A stretch of 64,000 bases of DNA, taken from the NCBI GenBank assembly GCA_963665215.2, contig CAXXWW010000007.1:83325-147324 (forward strand), given 5' to 3'. The stretch's first letter is position 1. Each line of letters begins with the position of its first letter. Shown piece after piece: positions 25,176 through 33,906 of the stretch. Source of the DNA: G963665215 sp963665215 (lineage in GTDB: Bacteria; Chloroflexota; Dehalococcoidia; Lucifugimonadales; CAUZJF01). Position numbers and translations under genes: made by a program. Below the pieces are notes generated by a model, which was not told the origin of the DNA, did no database searches, and worked only from the letters and a program-made list of their open reading frames with translations.

Positions 25176-27062
25176 ATGAGCCGGGCACAAGCGATGCAAA
25201 GCAACTTTTCAGAGCGCCTGAGGGCCACACCGACGAAGCCCGGCGTGTACCTGATGAGGGACGACGCGGGGGAGGTGCTCTACGTCGGCAAGGCGTCCAG
25301 CCTGCGCCACAGGCTCAGGTCGTACTTCGCCGGCCGGTCGACTCTGACGCCAAAGATCCGCACCATGGTCGGCAAGGTGGCCGACTTCGACTTCATCCTG
25401 ACCGAGTCCGACCAGGAAGCGGTCATCCTCGAATGCAACCTCATCAAGCGGCACCAGCCCGTCTACAACGCCCGGCTCAAGGACGACAAGAGCTATCCAT
25501 TTATCAAGATTGACGTCTCCGAGGACTTCCCGCTCGTCTACGTCACTCGTCTGGTGGCCGACGACGGCGCACGCTACTTTGGGCCCTTTGCCAGCGCCAG
25601 CAGCGTCCGTAGAACCCTCGCCCTCCTGAAAAAGCTGTTCCCCTACCGCTCGTGCACCAAGACCATCACCGGGACCGATCCCCGCCCCTGCCTCGACTAC
25701 TATATTCACCGGTGTGTCGGGCCGTGCATCGGCGCCGTCAACAAGGAGCAGTACGGTGAGATCGTCGACCAGGTGATCCTGTTCCTCGAGGGCAAGACTG
25801 ACCGGATCGTCAAGGCGATATCGGGGCGCATGCGCCAGGCGGCGGAGGCGCTGGAGTTCGAGCGCGCGGCGGTGCTGAGAGACCAGCTTCGCGCCATTAA
25901 CAGCGTCCATGAGGGCCAGAAAGTGCTGCACCTGACCTCGGAGAACCTGGACCTGATCGCGGTGGCGCCCGCCCTCGGGGAGGCATGGGTGGAGGTCTTT
26001 TTCATCCGGCAGGGGAAGCTGATAGGCCGGGACAACTTCATGATGGCCGGCACCGAGGACGACGAGCCGGGCCAGATATTGACCGCATTCGTCAAGCAGT
26101 TCTACGACGCCAACCCCTATGTGCCGCCGCGCATCTTGGTGCAGCACCCGCTCGAAGACGCGGAGGGCATCCAGGAGTGGCTGAGGCGGAAACGGGAGGG
26201 CCCCGTGACCATCCACGTCCCGCGGAGGGGCGAGAAGCGGAAGCTGATACAGATGGTCGCCGAGAACGCGGTACAGGGCCTGGAACATCTCAAGTACAGG
26301 CGCGCGGGCGGCGGAAACATGCACGCGGCGATGGCGGAGCTCCAGGAGGCCCTGAGCCTTCCCAGTCTGCCCAGTCGAATCGAGTGCTACGACATCTCCA
26401 ACATCCAGGGCACCAACCCCGTGGGCAGCATGGTCGTCTTCGAGGACGGCAGGCCGAAGAGCTCCCACTACCGCCGGTTCAAGATCAAGACGGTGGACGG
26501 CATCGACGACTACTCGATGATGCGGGAGGTGCTCACGCGGCGGTTCCAGCGTCTCGCCAAAGGGAGGGAGGAGGCGACGGCAGAGGTCAACGGCCATACC
26601 AAGACAGACCGCTCGCCCGGCGACCGCGCATGGCAGACCGTACCCGACCTCGTGCTGATCGACGGGGGCAAGGGCCATCTCAGCGCTGCCCTGCAGGTGT
26701 TCCTGGAGCTGGGCACGGAGGATATCCCGCTTGCCAGCCTCGCGAAGGAGAACGAGGAGCTGTTCGTTCCCCAGACCCCGGAGCCCATACTCCTGCCCCG
26801 AGGCTCCCAGGGGCTGTTCCTGGTACAGCGGGCCCGGGACGAAGCCCACAGATTCGCCATCACCTTCCACCGCCAAAGGCGTTCGAAGCGCAGCGTGGCC
26901 TCGGCGATGGATGAGATACCGGGGATAGGGCCAAAGCGGCGGCGGATGCTGCTGAGGCGCTTCGGGTCGGTCAAGGGAGTGAAGGAAGCCGCCCTCGACG
27001 ACATCGCGTCCGTCCCCGGTTTGACCCTGAAGCTGGCGACCCGCCTTAAAGAGCGCCTATGA
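25176..27062 (+). CDS. uvrC: Excinuclease ABC subunit C
   Basis: About 628 residues from ATG 25176; an in-frame extension upstream lies in repeat DNA and an ATG seven codons later is also possible. The GIY-YIG nuclease domain starts at TPTKPGVYLMRDDAGEVLYV; a UVR domain follows (AEALEFERAAVLRDQLRAI). The RNase-H-like C-terminal nuclease is marked by RIECYDISNIQG and VLIDGGKGHL, and the HhH DNA-binding end by IPGIGPKRRRMLLRRFG. UvrC makes both incisions beside UvrB-bound lesions in nucleotide excision repair. uvrA and uvrB are not in this window. Confidence 0.95.
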   Translation: MSRAQAMQSNFSERLRATPTKPGVYLMRDDAGEVLYVGKASSLRHRLRSYFAGRSTLTPKIRTMVGKVADFDFILTESDQEAVILECNLIKRHQPVYNARLKDDKSYPFIKIDVSEDFPLVYVTRLVADDGARYFGPFASASSVRRTLALLKKLFPYRSCTKTITGTDPRPCLDYYIHRCVGPCIGAVNKEQYGEIVDQVILFLEGKTDRIVKAISGRMRQAAEALEFERAAVLRDQLRAINSVHEGQKVLHLTSENLDLIAVAPALGEAWVEVFFIRQGKLIGRDNFMMAGTEDDEPGQILTAFVKQFYDANPYVPPRILVQHPLEDAEGIQEWLRRKREGPVTIHVPRRGEKRKLIQMVAENAVQGLEHLKYRRAGGGNMHAAMAELQEALSLPSLPSRIECYDISNIQGTNPVGSMVVFEDGRPKSSHYRRFKIKTVDGIDDYSMMREVLTRRFQRLAKGREEATAEVNGHTKTDRSPGDRAWQTVPDLVLIDGGKGHLSAALQVFLELGTEDIPLASLAKENEELFVPQTPEPILLPRGSQGLFLVQRARDEAHRFAITFHRQRRSKRSVASAMDEIPGIGPKRRRMLLRRFGSVKGVKEAALDDIASVPGLTLKLATRLKERL

Positions 27063-27176
27063 GGCAAGCGGTCACCGGCGACAAACAGCGTGTAAAGCGA
27101 CTCTAGGCGGTACGTCTCACGTCCCACACATTCCCTACGGCGAAGACAGGGCCGTCAGAGCGCCGGAGAGGAGAGG

Positions 27177-28043
27177 CTACCCGTCCTTCTCCCCGTCACC
27201 CTTATCCCGCTGGTCCGCCATCTTGATGAACGGGCTGAGCATGTTGGTAAACTCCATGGGGAAGATGAACTTGGTCGATTCGCTGTGGCCGAGCTGCTTG
27301 AGCGTGTCGAAGTACTGAAGGCTGAGAGTATTGGAGTCGATGTTCTGGGCCACGCTGTAGATCCTGTCCAGGGCCGTGGCGAAGCCGTCGGCCCGCAGGA
27401 CCGCGGCCTGCTGATCGCCCTCGGCGGTGAGAATCTCGGCCTGACGCTTTCCCTCGGCGGTGAGGATGGTCGCCTGCTTCTCACCCTCGGCCACGGTGAC
27501 CGCGGCAGTGCGGGTGCCCTCGGCCTCGGTCACCACCGCGCGCCGAATGCGCTCCGCCGCCATCTGCCTGTTCATCGACTCCTGTATGTCGCGGGCCGGC
27601 TCGATCTCGCGTATCTCCACGTTGGAGACCTTGATGCCCCATCGTTCGGTCTCGGAGTCCAGCTTCACCCGTATGTCGGTGTTTATGCGTTCCCGCTGAG
27701 ACAATACGTCGTCCACGGTCATTTCGCCCACGACTGCGCGGAGAGTCGTGGTTGCCAGCCCGATCACGGCGGCGCGGTAGTTCTCAACCTCCAGAACAGC
27801 CCGATCGGCGTACTCGGTATGTACCCGCAGATAGACCAGAAAGTCGATGTCGATGGGGGCGTTATCCTTGGTAATGTTGGTCTGCCTGGGTATGTCGATA
27901 ACCTGAGTCCGTGTATCGATCTTTCTCCCTGCGTGCATGATGGGTATGAGGAAGACTGGGCCCGGACCTTTCATTCCCTCGAAGTTCCCCCACTTGAACC
28001 GGGCGATACGCTCGAAGTCCTTCAGAAAGTTAATGATAGCCAT
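27177..28043 (-). CDS. Stomatin/SPFH-domain membrane protein (slipin)
   Basis: 288 residues. The SPFH domain runs from about residue 15 to 190 with landmarks RKIDTRTQVIDIPRQTNITK, DFLVYLRVHTEYADRAVLEV and the helix-forming segment MAAERIRRAVVTEAEGTRTA followed by AEGEKQATILTAEGKRQAEI, a coiled coil. The usual N-terminal membrane anchor is weak here. AGGAGG precedes the ATG. It is cotranscribed after an NfeD-type protease gene (75 bp gap), the conserved partnership in which the protease is thought to act on or with stomatin assemblies in the membrane. Confidence 0.92.
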   Translation of the reverse strand: MAIINFLKDFERIARFKWGNFEGMKGPGPVFLIPIMHAGRKIDTRTQVIDIPRQTNITKDNAPIDIDFLVYLRVHTEYADRAVLEVENYRAAVIGLATTTLRAVVGEMTVDDVLSQRERINTDIRVKLDSETERWGIKVSNVEIREIEPARDIQESMNRQMAAERIRRAVVTEAEGTRTAAVTVAEGEKQATILTAEGKRQAEILTAEGDQQAAVLRADGFATALDRIYSVAQNIDSNTLSLQYFDTLKQLGHSESTKFIFPMEFTNMLSPFIKMADQRDKGDGEKDG

Positions 28044-28118
28044 GACACCCTCCTTTGCTCTGGCCTAAAAACACCGGTACGCAACGTAAGGCGCAAGTCT
28101 GATCAGACCTCCGCCGCC

Positions 28119-29510
28119 CTACGGGACACTCTCCTCGCTGAGGTCGCCGGTCTCAGGCGCCCTGAAGACCTTCAGGGTGAGGCCGTCGGCCTCCACCACC
28201 ATCACCTCTTCGCCCTCGCCTATCTCCTCCCCCGAATCGGAGACGGCGCTCCATTGCTCGCTGGCCACCCGGACGGTGCCGCTGGGGTCAAGGGCGGTGG
28301 TGGCCAACCCCAGCTGTCCCACCAACGACGGCGCGGTTGTGGACCCGGCGCCCCCAGACCTTCGGGCGGCGACCATGCCCCGGAAAACGAACAGAAAGAC
28401 CCCGGACATCGCCGCGGCGATCCCCGCGACCAGCCACGGGCTTGTCCTGAAGCTCGGCGTGGGAATCGGCGGGGGGCTGAACCCTGGAAGGTCGTACCCG
28501 CCGAAGAGGAAGAGCGCGCCCAGAACGAAGCTGATCAGGCCGGAAACCCCAAAAAAGCCGATCCCCGGCGCAACCGCCAGCTCGAGATAGAACAAGGCCA
28601 TCGACAGGAATATGAGGCCGATACCGGCGATGTTCACCGGCAGGTTTCCCATTGCCACGAACGCCAGCGCCAGTAGAATTCCTCCGGTTATCCCAGGTAC
28701 CAGCAGCCCAGGCGCCAGGACCTCGATGAAGACCAGAACGGTGCCCGCCGAGAGCAGTATAAACGCGACGTTGGGATTCCCAATAATGCCGAGGAACCGC
28801 TCCAGCAGCGTCGGCTGGATGCTACGGACCTCAAGGTCGGCAGTCCGGAGGACGATTGACCCCTCATCGAGCTGCACCGTCCTGCCGTCCAGCTGGGCCA
28901 GGAGGTCATCCATGTCCCATGCGATCAGGTCGATGATGTTGTTGTCCAGGGCCTCCGTGGCGGAATATGACCTGGCGCTCAACACGGTCTCCTCCAGGGC
29001 CTCGGAGTTCCTGCCGCGCGCCTTCGCGATGTCACGCATGAAGGCCGCCGCGTCCTGGGTCGCCTTGGACTTCAGGGTCTCGGGAAGGTCCTGTCCGCTG
29101 CCGCTGACCGGCGAGGCAGCACCGATGTTGGTTACCGGTGCCATGGCCGCGACGTGGGCAGCCGCGGCGATGAACGTGCCGGCCGAGGCCGCATGGGACC
29201 CAGTCGGAGCGACGTAGACCACAATGGGAATTCTGGAAGTCAGGATACTCTCGACCATATCCCTGGTCGAGTCGAAGAGGCCGCCGGGCGTGTCCAGTCG
29301 CACGATGAGAAGCTGAGCGCCCTCCTCGGTGGCCGTCTCGATGCTCCCGGACAGAAAGCGCGCGGTCACCGGCTGGATCGCGCCGTCTATCTCGATTAGC
29401 GTCCCGTGGGGGCCTGCCGCCATCGCAGCGGGGATGCTCTGGGAGGCGACCACCCCACTCAGGCCCAGAAACACCAGCATGACGCCCAGCAGCCGTCTCA
29501 TGACGATCAC
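28119..29510 (-). CDS. NfeD-type membrane serine protease (stomatin partner)
   Basis: 463 residues. A signal peptide or anchor (LLGVMLVFLGLSGVV) leads into a ClpP/SppA-like protease domain with LDTPGGLFDSTRDMVESILT and the nucleophile Ser region GSHAASAGTFIAAAAHVAAM. A central block of four or five membrane helices (PNVAFILLSAGTVLVFIEV, ILLALAFVAMGNLPVNIAG) is followed by the C-terminal OB-fold NfeD domain (SLVGQLGLATTALDPSGTVR). Full-length NfeD proteins of this kind cleave hydrophobic stomatin segments in archaeal homologues. A good promoter with an overlapping palindrome lies upstream. Confidence 0.92.
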   Translation of the reverse strand: MIVMRRLLGVMLVFLGLSGVVASQSIPAAMAAGPHGTLIEIDGAIQPVTARFLSGSIETATEEGAQLLIVRLDTPGGLFDSTRDMVESILTSRIPIVVYVAPTGSHAASAGTFIAAAAHVAAMAPVTNIGAASPVSGSGQDLPETLKSKATQDAAAFMRDIAKARGRNSEALEETVLSARSYSATEALDNNIIDLIAWDMDDLLAQLDGRTVQLDEGSIVLRTADLEVRSIQPTLLERFLGIIGNPNVAFILLSAGTVLVFIEVLAPGLLVPGITGGILLALAFVAMGNLPVNIAGIGLIFLSMALFYLELAVAPGIGFFGVSGLISFVLGALFLFGGYDLPGFSPPPIPTPSFRTSPWLVAGIAAAMSGVFLFVFRGMVAARRSGGAGSTTAPSLVGQLGLATTALDPSGTVRVASEQWSAVSDSGEEIGEGEEVMVVEADGLTLKVFRAPETGDLSEESVP

Positions 29511-29620
29511 CCGGTCTCAGTGTACCATTTTCCGCCCGCTAGGAACGGCGAGTATCTGCGCGACGCCGGTCCGTTGCCTGGGGACTTCGCGGTCCGAAGT
29601 CCGCTATTGGCGCTATTACG

Positions 29621-29658
29621 TTACATGTAATTGTACCTGAACCTTACGCCGGTGTCAA
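29621..29658 (-). promoter_or_regulatory. Promoter of nfeD-stomatin operon with overlapping palindrome
   Basis: Minus strand: -35 TTGACA (29653-29658, perfect), 17-bp spacer, -10 TACAAT (29630-29635). A perfect palindrome TTACATGTAA (29621-29630) sits over the start point and is a candidate operator. Confidence 0.7.
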
Positions 29659-29699
29659 TGATTCTGCACTCAGGCCCGAGGGTCATTCGGTTTTCGGGC

Positions 29700-30121
29700 C
29701 TTTGCCCAAAACTGCCGTGGTTCGACAAGCTCACCACGAACGGAGAGCGCCCTTCCGTTCGTCACTTCGGCAACCTCAGTGCAGGCTCTGAGCCCGTCGA
29801 AGGACCTGCCTGCGTCAATAACCGAAAGGCCCTGACTCAGGCCCACACGAAGAGTACCAGGGTGCTGAAAAACCCTTTTGACCATCCGCCTGGGTCCCTT
29901 TCCTTCGGCAGGCTCAGGACAGGCTCTGGCCAGGAAGGGGGGAGATATCATATCTGAGGGACACCCCTTCGACTATGCTCAGGGCAGGCTCTCAGACTCC
30001 CGGCCCTTCGGCGGGCTCAGGACAGGCGCCGGGGCTTCGCCCCTCTGCACACCCCATATTTCATCGGCCTGCTAGACCAACCGTGCTGGGCGCCGGGCAG
30101 GCTCTGGGAGCGGGCCTGCCG
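29700..30121. repeat. Intergenic region packed with dispersed repeats
   Basis: No gene. Copies of the TTCGACAGGCTCAG family are at about 29719-29743, 29765-29805 (inverted), 29901-29930, 29964-29993 and 30001-30030. Several carry the variant ending AGGACAGGCTCTG or AGGACAGGCGCC. Confidence 0.75.
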
Positions 30122-30874
30122 CTACTCCACCAGGGCGGCGCGGATGCCGTCGATCTGGCCGTCGGTCAGACCTATTGTCCGCGCGTAGGGCTCGACACCA
30201 CCATACCGCTCATCCACGTGGTCCAGCACCTTGAGCATGGCCTCCGGGGGACAGAACTCCCGCTGGTAGTCCACCCAGGTGTAGTCGTCGGTTGGCAGGC
30301 CCGGCGGCACCTGCTCCGCGAAGTACCGCTCCACCAGGTAGCGGGCGGTGAGGGCGTAGTCCTCGGCGATGACGTCTGCCGGGACGCCGGCGATTCCGAG
30401 GAGAAGAGCGGAGATCACCGCGGTCCGGTCCTTGCCGCCGGCGCAGTGAAACATCGCCGGCCGCGAGGCGGGGTCGGCCAGGGTGGAGAGAGTCCGGCGT
30501 ATCTGAGGCTGGCAATGGTCTATCCACGAGCTGTAGCTCCTCAGTATTCTCTCGGCCGCCTCGCCGGTCTCCACGGAGTCGTCCGTACCGGCCAGGGGCT
30601 CGTCACCTATCAGGTTCTGATGTAGGTACGCGATAGCCGATGAGCCTGCGAAGACGTTTGGCTTCTCCTCCAGCTCGTGCGTCCTCCTGAGGTCGATCAC
30701 CGTGCGTATGCCGTAGTCGATCAGGGCGTCCTGGGACTCGCGCGGCAGCCCGTGAAGGCTGGCCGCCCTGATGAAAGTCTTCCAGCGGGTACGCCGGCCG
30801 TTCATTGCCGGGTAGCCGCCGAGGTCGCGCACGTTGTATGCGCCGCCTATGTCCAGATGACGGGTTGGCTGCAA
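30122..30874 (-). CDS. Tyrosine/dual-specificity protein phosphatase
   Basis: 250 residues, starting at TTG with GAAGGAGG six bases upstream. Begins HLDIGGAYNVRDLGGYPA and carries the phosphatase P-loop MFHCAGGKDRTAVISALLLG (catalytic Cys and Arg of HCxxGKDRT) near residue 140. This is the bacterial Y_phosphatase3 type related to Mycobacterium PtpB. It hydrolyses phosphotyrosine, phosphoserine or phosphoinositides in relatives; the substrate here is unknown. The general acid is probably an Asp in an upstream loop. It is probably in an operon with the dipeptidase gene upstream and a small decayed frame between them. Confidence 0.88.
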   Translation of the reverse strand: MQPTRHLDIGGAYNVRDLGGYPAMNGRRTRWKTFIRAASLHGLPRESQDALIDYGIRTVIDLRRTHELEEKPNVFAGSSAIAYLHQNLIGDEPLAGTDDSVETGEAAERILRSYSSWIDHCQPQIRRTLSTLADPASRPAMFHCAGGKDRTAVISALLLGIAGVPADVIAEDYALTARYLVERYFAEQVPPGLPTDDYTWVDYQREFCPPEAMLKVLDHVDERYGGVEPYARTIGLTDGQIDGIRAALVE

Positions 30875-30876
30875 AC

Positions 30877-31093
30877 CTATCCTCCTTCTATCTCCATCTT
30901 TATCCTGCGAATCTCCTTGAGAAGCTGCCTGTTCATGGCGGCCCGGACCAACGGGCCAAACCAGGCGAATATGTCGCTGGCACCCTTAATGGCGGCTGCT
31001 GCGGAGCCATCAGAACGGACGCCCCAGGAACGAGCGCAGGTTAACGAAGTCTTTGTCGGGCCGCTTATCGCACCAACCGCGGCGGCTACTCAT
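30877..31093 (-). pseudogene. Small gene, probably frameshifted, between dipeptidase and phosphatase
   Basis: An ATG overlaps the stop of the dipeptidase gene and opens a frame reading DKDFVNLRSFLGRPF before TGA (31010-31012). In the next phase protein-like sequence continues (AAAIKGASDIFAWFGPLVRA, then MNRQLLKEIRRIKMEIEGG) up to TAG at 30877-30879, which lies inside the phosphatase ribosome site. Tight spacing suggests a real small gene of about 70 residues broken by one frameshift. No family is recognised. Confidence 0.35.
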
Positions 31094-32273
31094 CCGCAGG
31101 AAGCCAGGTCTTGAAGAATCGCTGCCAGTTTCGGTGCATCACGTTGGCCATGTCCTCCTGGGAGTAGCCACGACGGTCCAGGACGTCCGCCACCTTCCGG
31201 TAGTCGGCCACTGTGTCGACCTCGTAGGGAGCACCCCCCGCTCCCCCCTGGCCATCGGTATCTCCGCCGATGGCGGCGTGCAGGGAGTTGCCCGCAAGCT
31301 GGCACACGTGGTCGATGTGGTCGGCGTAGTCCTCCAGGGTTACCGCCTCCACCGGGAAGACGGTGCGCCGGTCTGGGATGTCGCCGCCCCAGTCCAGCGC
31401 GTGCTCCCGGTTAAGCATCCAGGTGTCCATGGACGCGCCGATCACGGCTCCGCGCTCGATGATCCTTTTGAGCTGGTGGTCGGGAAACTGCCGCTCTCCC
31501 GGCACCAGGGCGCGGCAGTTCTGGTGGCTGGCCAGCACGGGCCCCGAAAATATGTCCAGCGCCTGCCGCACCGACTCGTCGGATGTGTGGGACACGTCCA
31601 GCACCATCCCAAGCGACTCCATCTCGCGGAGAAGCTGCCCGGCGCCGGGCAGGAGGCCGCCCGAGACGCCCGTTCCCGTGCCGTGCGAGTACGTGCTGAC
31701 GCCGTAGTGGGAGAGGCTCACCACTCGCAGGCCGGCCTCCCACCACTGGTGGACCTGCTCTGGCCAAAGGATGGCGTCCGCTCCCTCCATCCCGATTACC
31801 ATCCCTACCGGCAGGTCCTGGTACCCGGACGCCTCAGACCAGGTCCGCATGTGGTCGCTAAAGTCCTCGCGGCTCTGCAGAATCCGCGCCTCTCCCCTCG
31901 CCTCCAGAATGCGGTAGTAGGCGAGCTGCCCCTGGGCGACGGAGTAGGCGATCTCCACAGTGCGATATTCACCATGGGGATGCGCCGGTTTGGGGACGCA
32001 CGCCGACACCTTGACCAGCGCCGCCGCGATCCCGCCGCGGCGCATCTCGGGCAGCGACGCCATGGTCTCACTGTCGGGCCATCCCCGGACGCCGGACCTG
32101 CCTTTCGGGGCGGAGCGGACCTCGTCGATGGGGCGCGTCAGGTCGCGGTCCATGTCCAGAGCGCCCACAGCCATCGGGTAATCTCCGTCAATGATCAGCA
32201 TGTCCTGGTTCAAGGCCCTCCACTCCTCAGACGCCGCGTGGCTTCCCAGTCCGCCCCCATCCGAGGCGGTCAA
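31086..32273 (-). CDS. Membrane dipeptidase family (M19) peptidase
   Basis: 395 residues. The amidohydrolase TIM-barrel layout of renal dipeptidases is visible: DMLIIDGDYP at the first metal-binding strand (with Asp-Tyr in place of the usual His-x-Asp), GMEGADAI with the bridging Glu, VVSLSHYG, VLDVSHTSDESV with a ligand His, and LASHQNCRAL with another. These enzymes cleave dipeptides, D-amino acid conjugates or beta-lactams. The altered first motif makes activity uncertain. A TTG start is given; ATG 24 codons later at MLIIDGD is also possible. No signal peptide. Confidence 0.85.
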   Translation of the reverse strand: MTASDGGGLGSHAASEEWRALNQDMLIIDGDYPMAVGALDMDRDLTRPIDEVRSAPKGRSGVRGWPDSETMASLPEMRRGGIAAALVKVSACVPKPAHPHGEYRTVEIAYSVAQGQLAYYRILEARGEARILQSREDFSDHMRTWSEASGYQDLPVGMVIGMEGADAILWPEQVHQWWEAGLRVVSLSHYGVSTYSHGTGTGVSGGLLPGAGQLLREMESLGMVLDVSHTSDESVRQALDIFSGPVLASHQNCRALVPGERQFPDHQLKRIIERGAVIGASMDTWMLNREHALDWGGDIPDRRTVFPVEAVTLEDYADHIDHVCQLAGNSLHAAIGGDTDGQGGAGGAPYEVDTVADYRKVADVLDRRGYSQEDMANVMHRNWQRFFKTWLPADE

Positions 32274-32490
32274 AGCTGATTTTGGCGGCGCCGCGGCTCT
32301 TCATTATGAGTGCAGGAGGGTCCTTGGGCAAGCTCAGGATGAACGCATGTCGGGTTGTACCTTCGTAGCGAGCCCTTCGTCAGGCTCAGAGCCTGCCCCG
32401 AGTCAGCCGAGGCGACGGGCCCTGGCGATCCACATCGTATCGGGGTAAAGACCCGAGAACTGATTGCCCCTGGGCGAGGAACGGCAACCG
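32274..32490. repeat. Intergenic region with dispersed repeats
   Basis: Two copies of the TTCGACAGGCTCAG family occur at about 32321-32349 and 32372-32398. No gene. Confidence 0.6.
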
Positions 32491-32519
32491 TTGACCCTCT
32501 AGCGGGACGTAACTACAAT
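32491..32519 (+). promoter_or_regulatory. Promoter of MFS transporter gene
   Basis: Plus strand: -35 TTGACC (32491-32496), 17-bp spacer, -10 TACAAT (32514-32519), about 20 bp before the ATG, so the leader is very short or the start is the second ATG (32578). Confidence 0.7.
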
Positions 32520-32538
32520 TAAGGTCGCTCCCGGGAGC

Positions 32539-33897
32539 ATGCTTGTAACGGCGCCCGACCTTCAAGGGAACCAGTTGATGGAACCTCTCCCTGGCGACAG
32601 GCCTCCTCACCCTCTACCGTCCACGCGGCTCCAGGTTTTCAGCGCCTTTCAGTACCGTGACTACCGGCTGTTCTGGGTGGGGAACGCCTTCTCGAATATG
32701 GGCATCTGGGTCTTGATCGCCGGTCGTCTCTGGCTGATGCGCGATCTGACCCGCGACTACCCGGACTCTGCCCTCTGGCTGGGGCTTGTGACGTTCTCGG
32801 GCCTGGGACCCATATTGCTGCTGTCCATGTGGGGAGGCGTAGTAGCCGACCGGGTCAACAGGGTGAGGTTCGTGACGTTCACGAGGGCGATGTTCAGCCT
32901 GACGGCGTTGTTTACCGCAGCTCTAATCATGCTCGACGTCATCCAGCCCTGGCACTTGATAGCCATCTCCCTCGCCAACGGCGTGCTCCTGTCCTTCGAC
33001 ATCCCGTGCAGGCAGGCGATAGTGCCGAACCTGGTCCGCAGGGAGCACCTGCTGAATGCCGTGGTCCTGCAGTCCTTTTTGGGGAACGGCGCGGCGGTCA
33101 TCGGCCCAACCTTCTTCGCGCCTATGGTAAATAGCTGGGGGCTGGAGGGACTATTTCTCTTCGTGGGGGTCGCCTACGCCGTGACAGTGGTCCTGTTTGC
33201 GCTGGTGAGGTCCCAGCCGGTTCGGCGGGACGCTGGGAAGCATACGGTGTGGGCCGACCTGCTGACGGGGCTCTCGTACATCCGGGGACACGGAGCTATT
33301 CTGAAGCTAATTGCCATTGGGGTCGTTGCGGGGATTTTTGGGGCTTCCTTCGGCACGCTGCTCCCCATCTTCGCCGACCAGATTCTGAGCGGTGGTCTGG
33401 AGGGCTACGGCTCCCTGCTTCTGGGCACCGGCCTGGGCGGCATGGCGGGAGCCCTGGCCCTCGCCACATTCGGAAAGCTCAGGAGCTCGCTGCTCCTTCA
33501 GCTTGTCACGGGAGCAGGGTTCGGGCTGGGACTGGCCCTGTTCTCTCGGATCACATGGCTGCCCGGGTCAATCGCGGTAATCTTCGTGGTGGGCGCATGC
33601 AGTGTCGGCTTTGGCTCCATAAACAACGCGTTGATACAGGGCATGGTTGCCGACGAGGTCCGGGGCCGGGTGATGAGCATCCACCAGCTCGGCTGGGGCG
33701 CCAGCGCCATCGGCGGGCTCGTGATGGGGGCACTCGCTCAGGCGGTAAGCGCCCCCTTCGCGCTGATGTTAGCCGGAACGGTAATGGCCGCCGCCACGGC
33801 GGCGCTGAGCCTGTCTGCCGCCCGAAGTATTCGGACCGAGCTCCTGGCGGGCGCACGAGCCCCCGCGCGCGAGCCTGAGGCCACAGGCAGGGACTGA
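32539..33897 (+). CDS. MFS exporter (EntS/MFS_3-like)
   Basis: About 450 residues with twelve predicted membrane helices. Landmarks are YRDYRLFWVGNAFSNMGIWV at helix 1, the loop GGVVADRVNRVRFVTFTRAM (the MFS motif A position), and a second-half repeat GILLPIFADQILSGG-type segment. The YRLFWVGNAFS opening is characteristic of the MFS_3 group that exports siderophores, drugs or macrolides. Its substrate cannot be named. The promoter is so close that translation may start at the second ATG (32578, MEPLPGDRPP). It faces the LLM oxidoreductase gene, with 9 bp between stops. Confidence 0.88.
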   Translation: MLVTAPDLQGNQLMEPLPGDRPPHPLPSTRLQVFSAFQYRDYRLFWVGNAFSNMGIWVLIAGRLWLMRDLTRDYPDSALWLGLVTFSGLGPILLLSMWGGVVADRVNRVRFVTFTRAMFSLTALFTAALIMLDVIQPWHLIAISLANGVLLSFDIPCRQAIVPNLVRREHLLNAVVLQSFLGNGAAVIGPTFFAPMVNSWGLEGLFLFVGVAYAVTVVLFALVRSQPVRRDAGKHTVWADLLTGLSYIRGHGAILKLIAIGVVAGIFGASFGTLLPIFADQILSGGLEGYGSLLLGTGLGGMAGALALATFGKLRSSLLLQLVTGAGFGLGLALFSRITWLPGSIAVIFVVGACSVGFGSINNALIQGMVADEVRGRVMSIHQLGWGASAIGGLVMGALAQAVSAPFALMLAGTVMAAATAALSLSAARSIRTELLAGARAPAREPEATGRD

Positions 33898-33906
33898 GGG
33901 GGTTCC

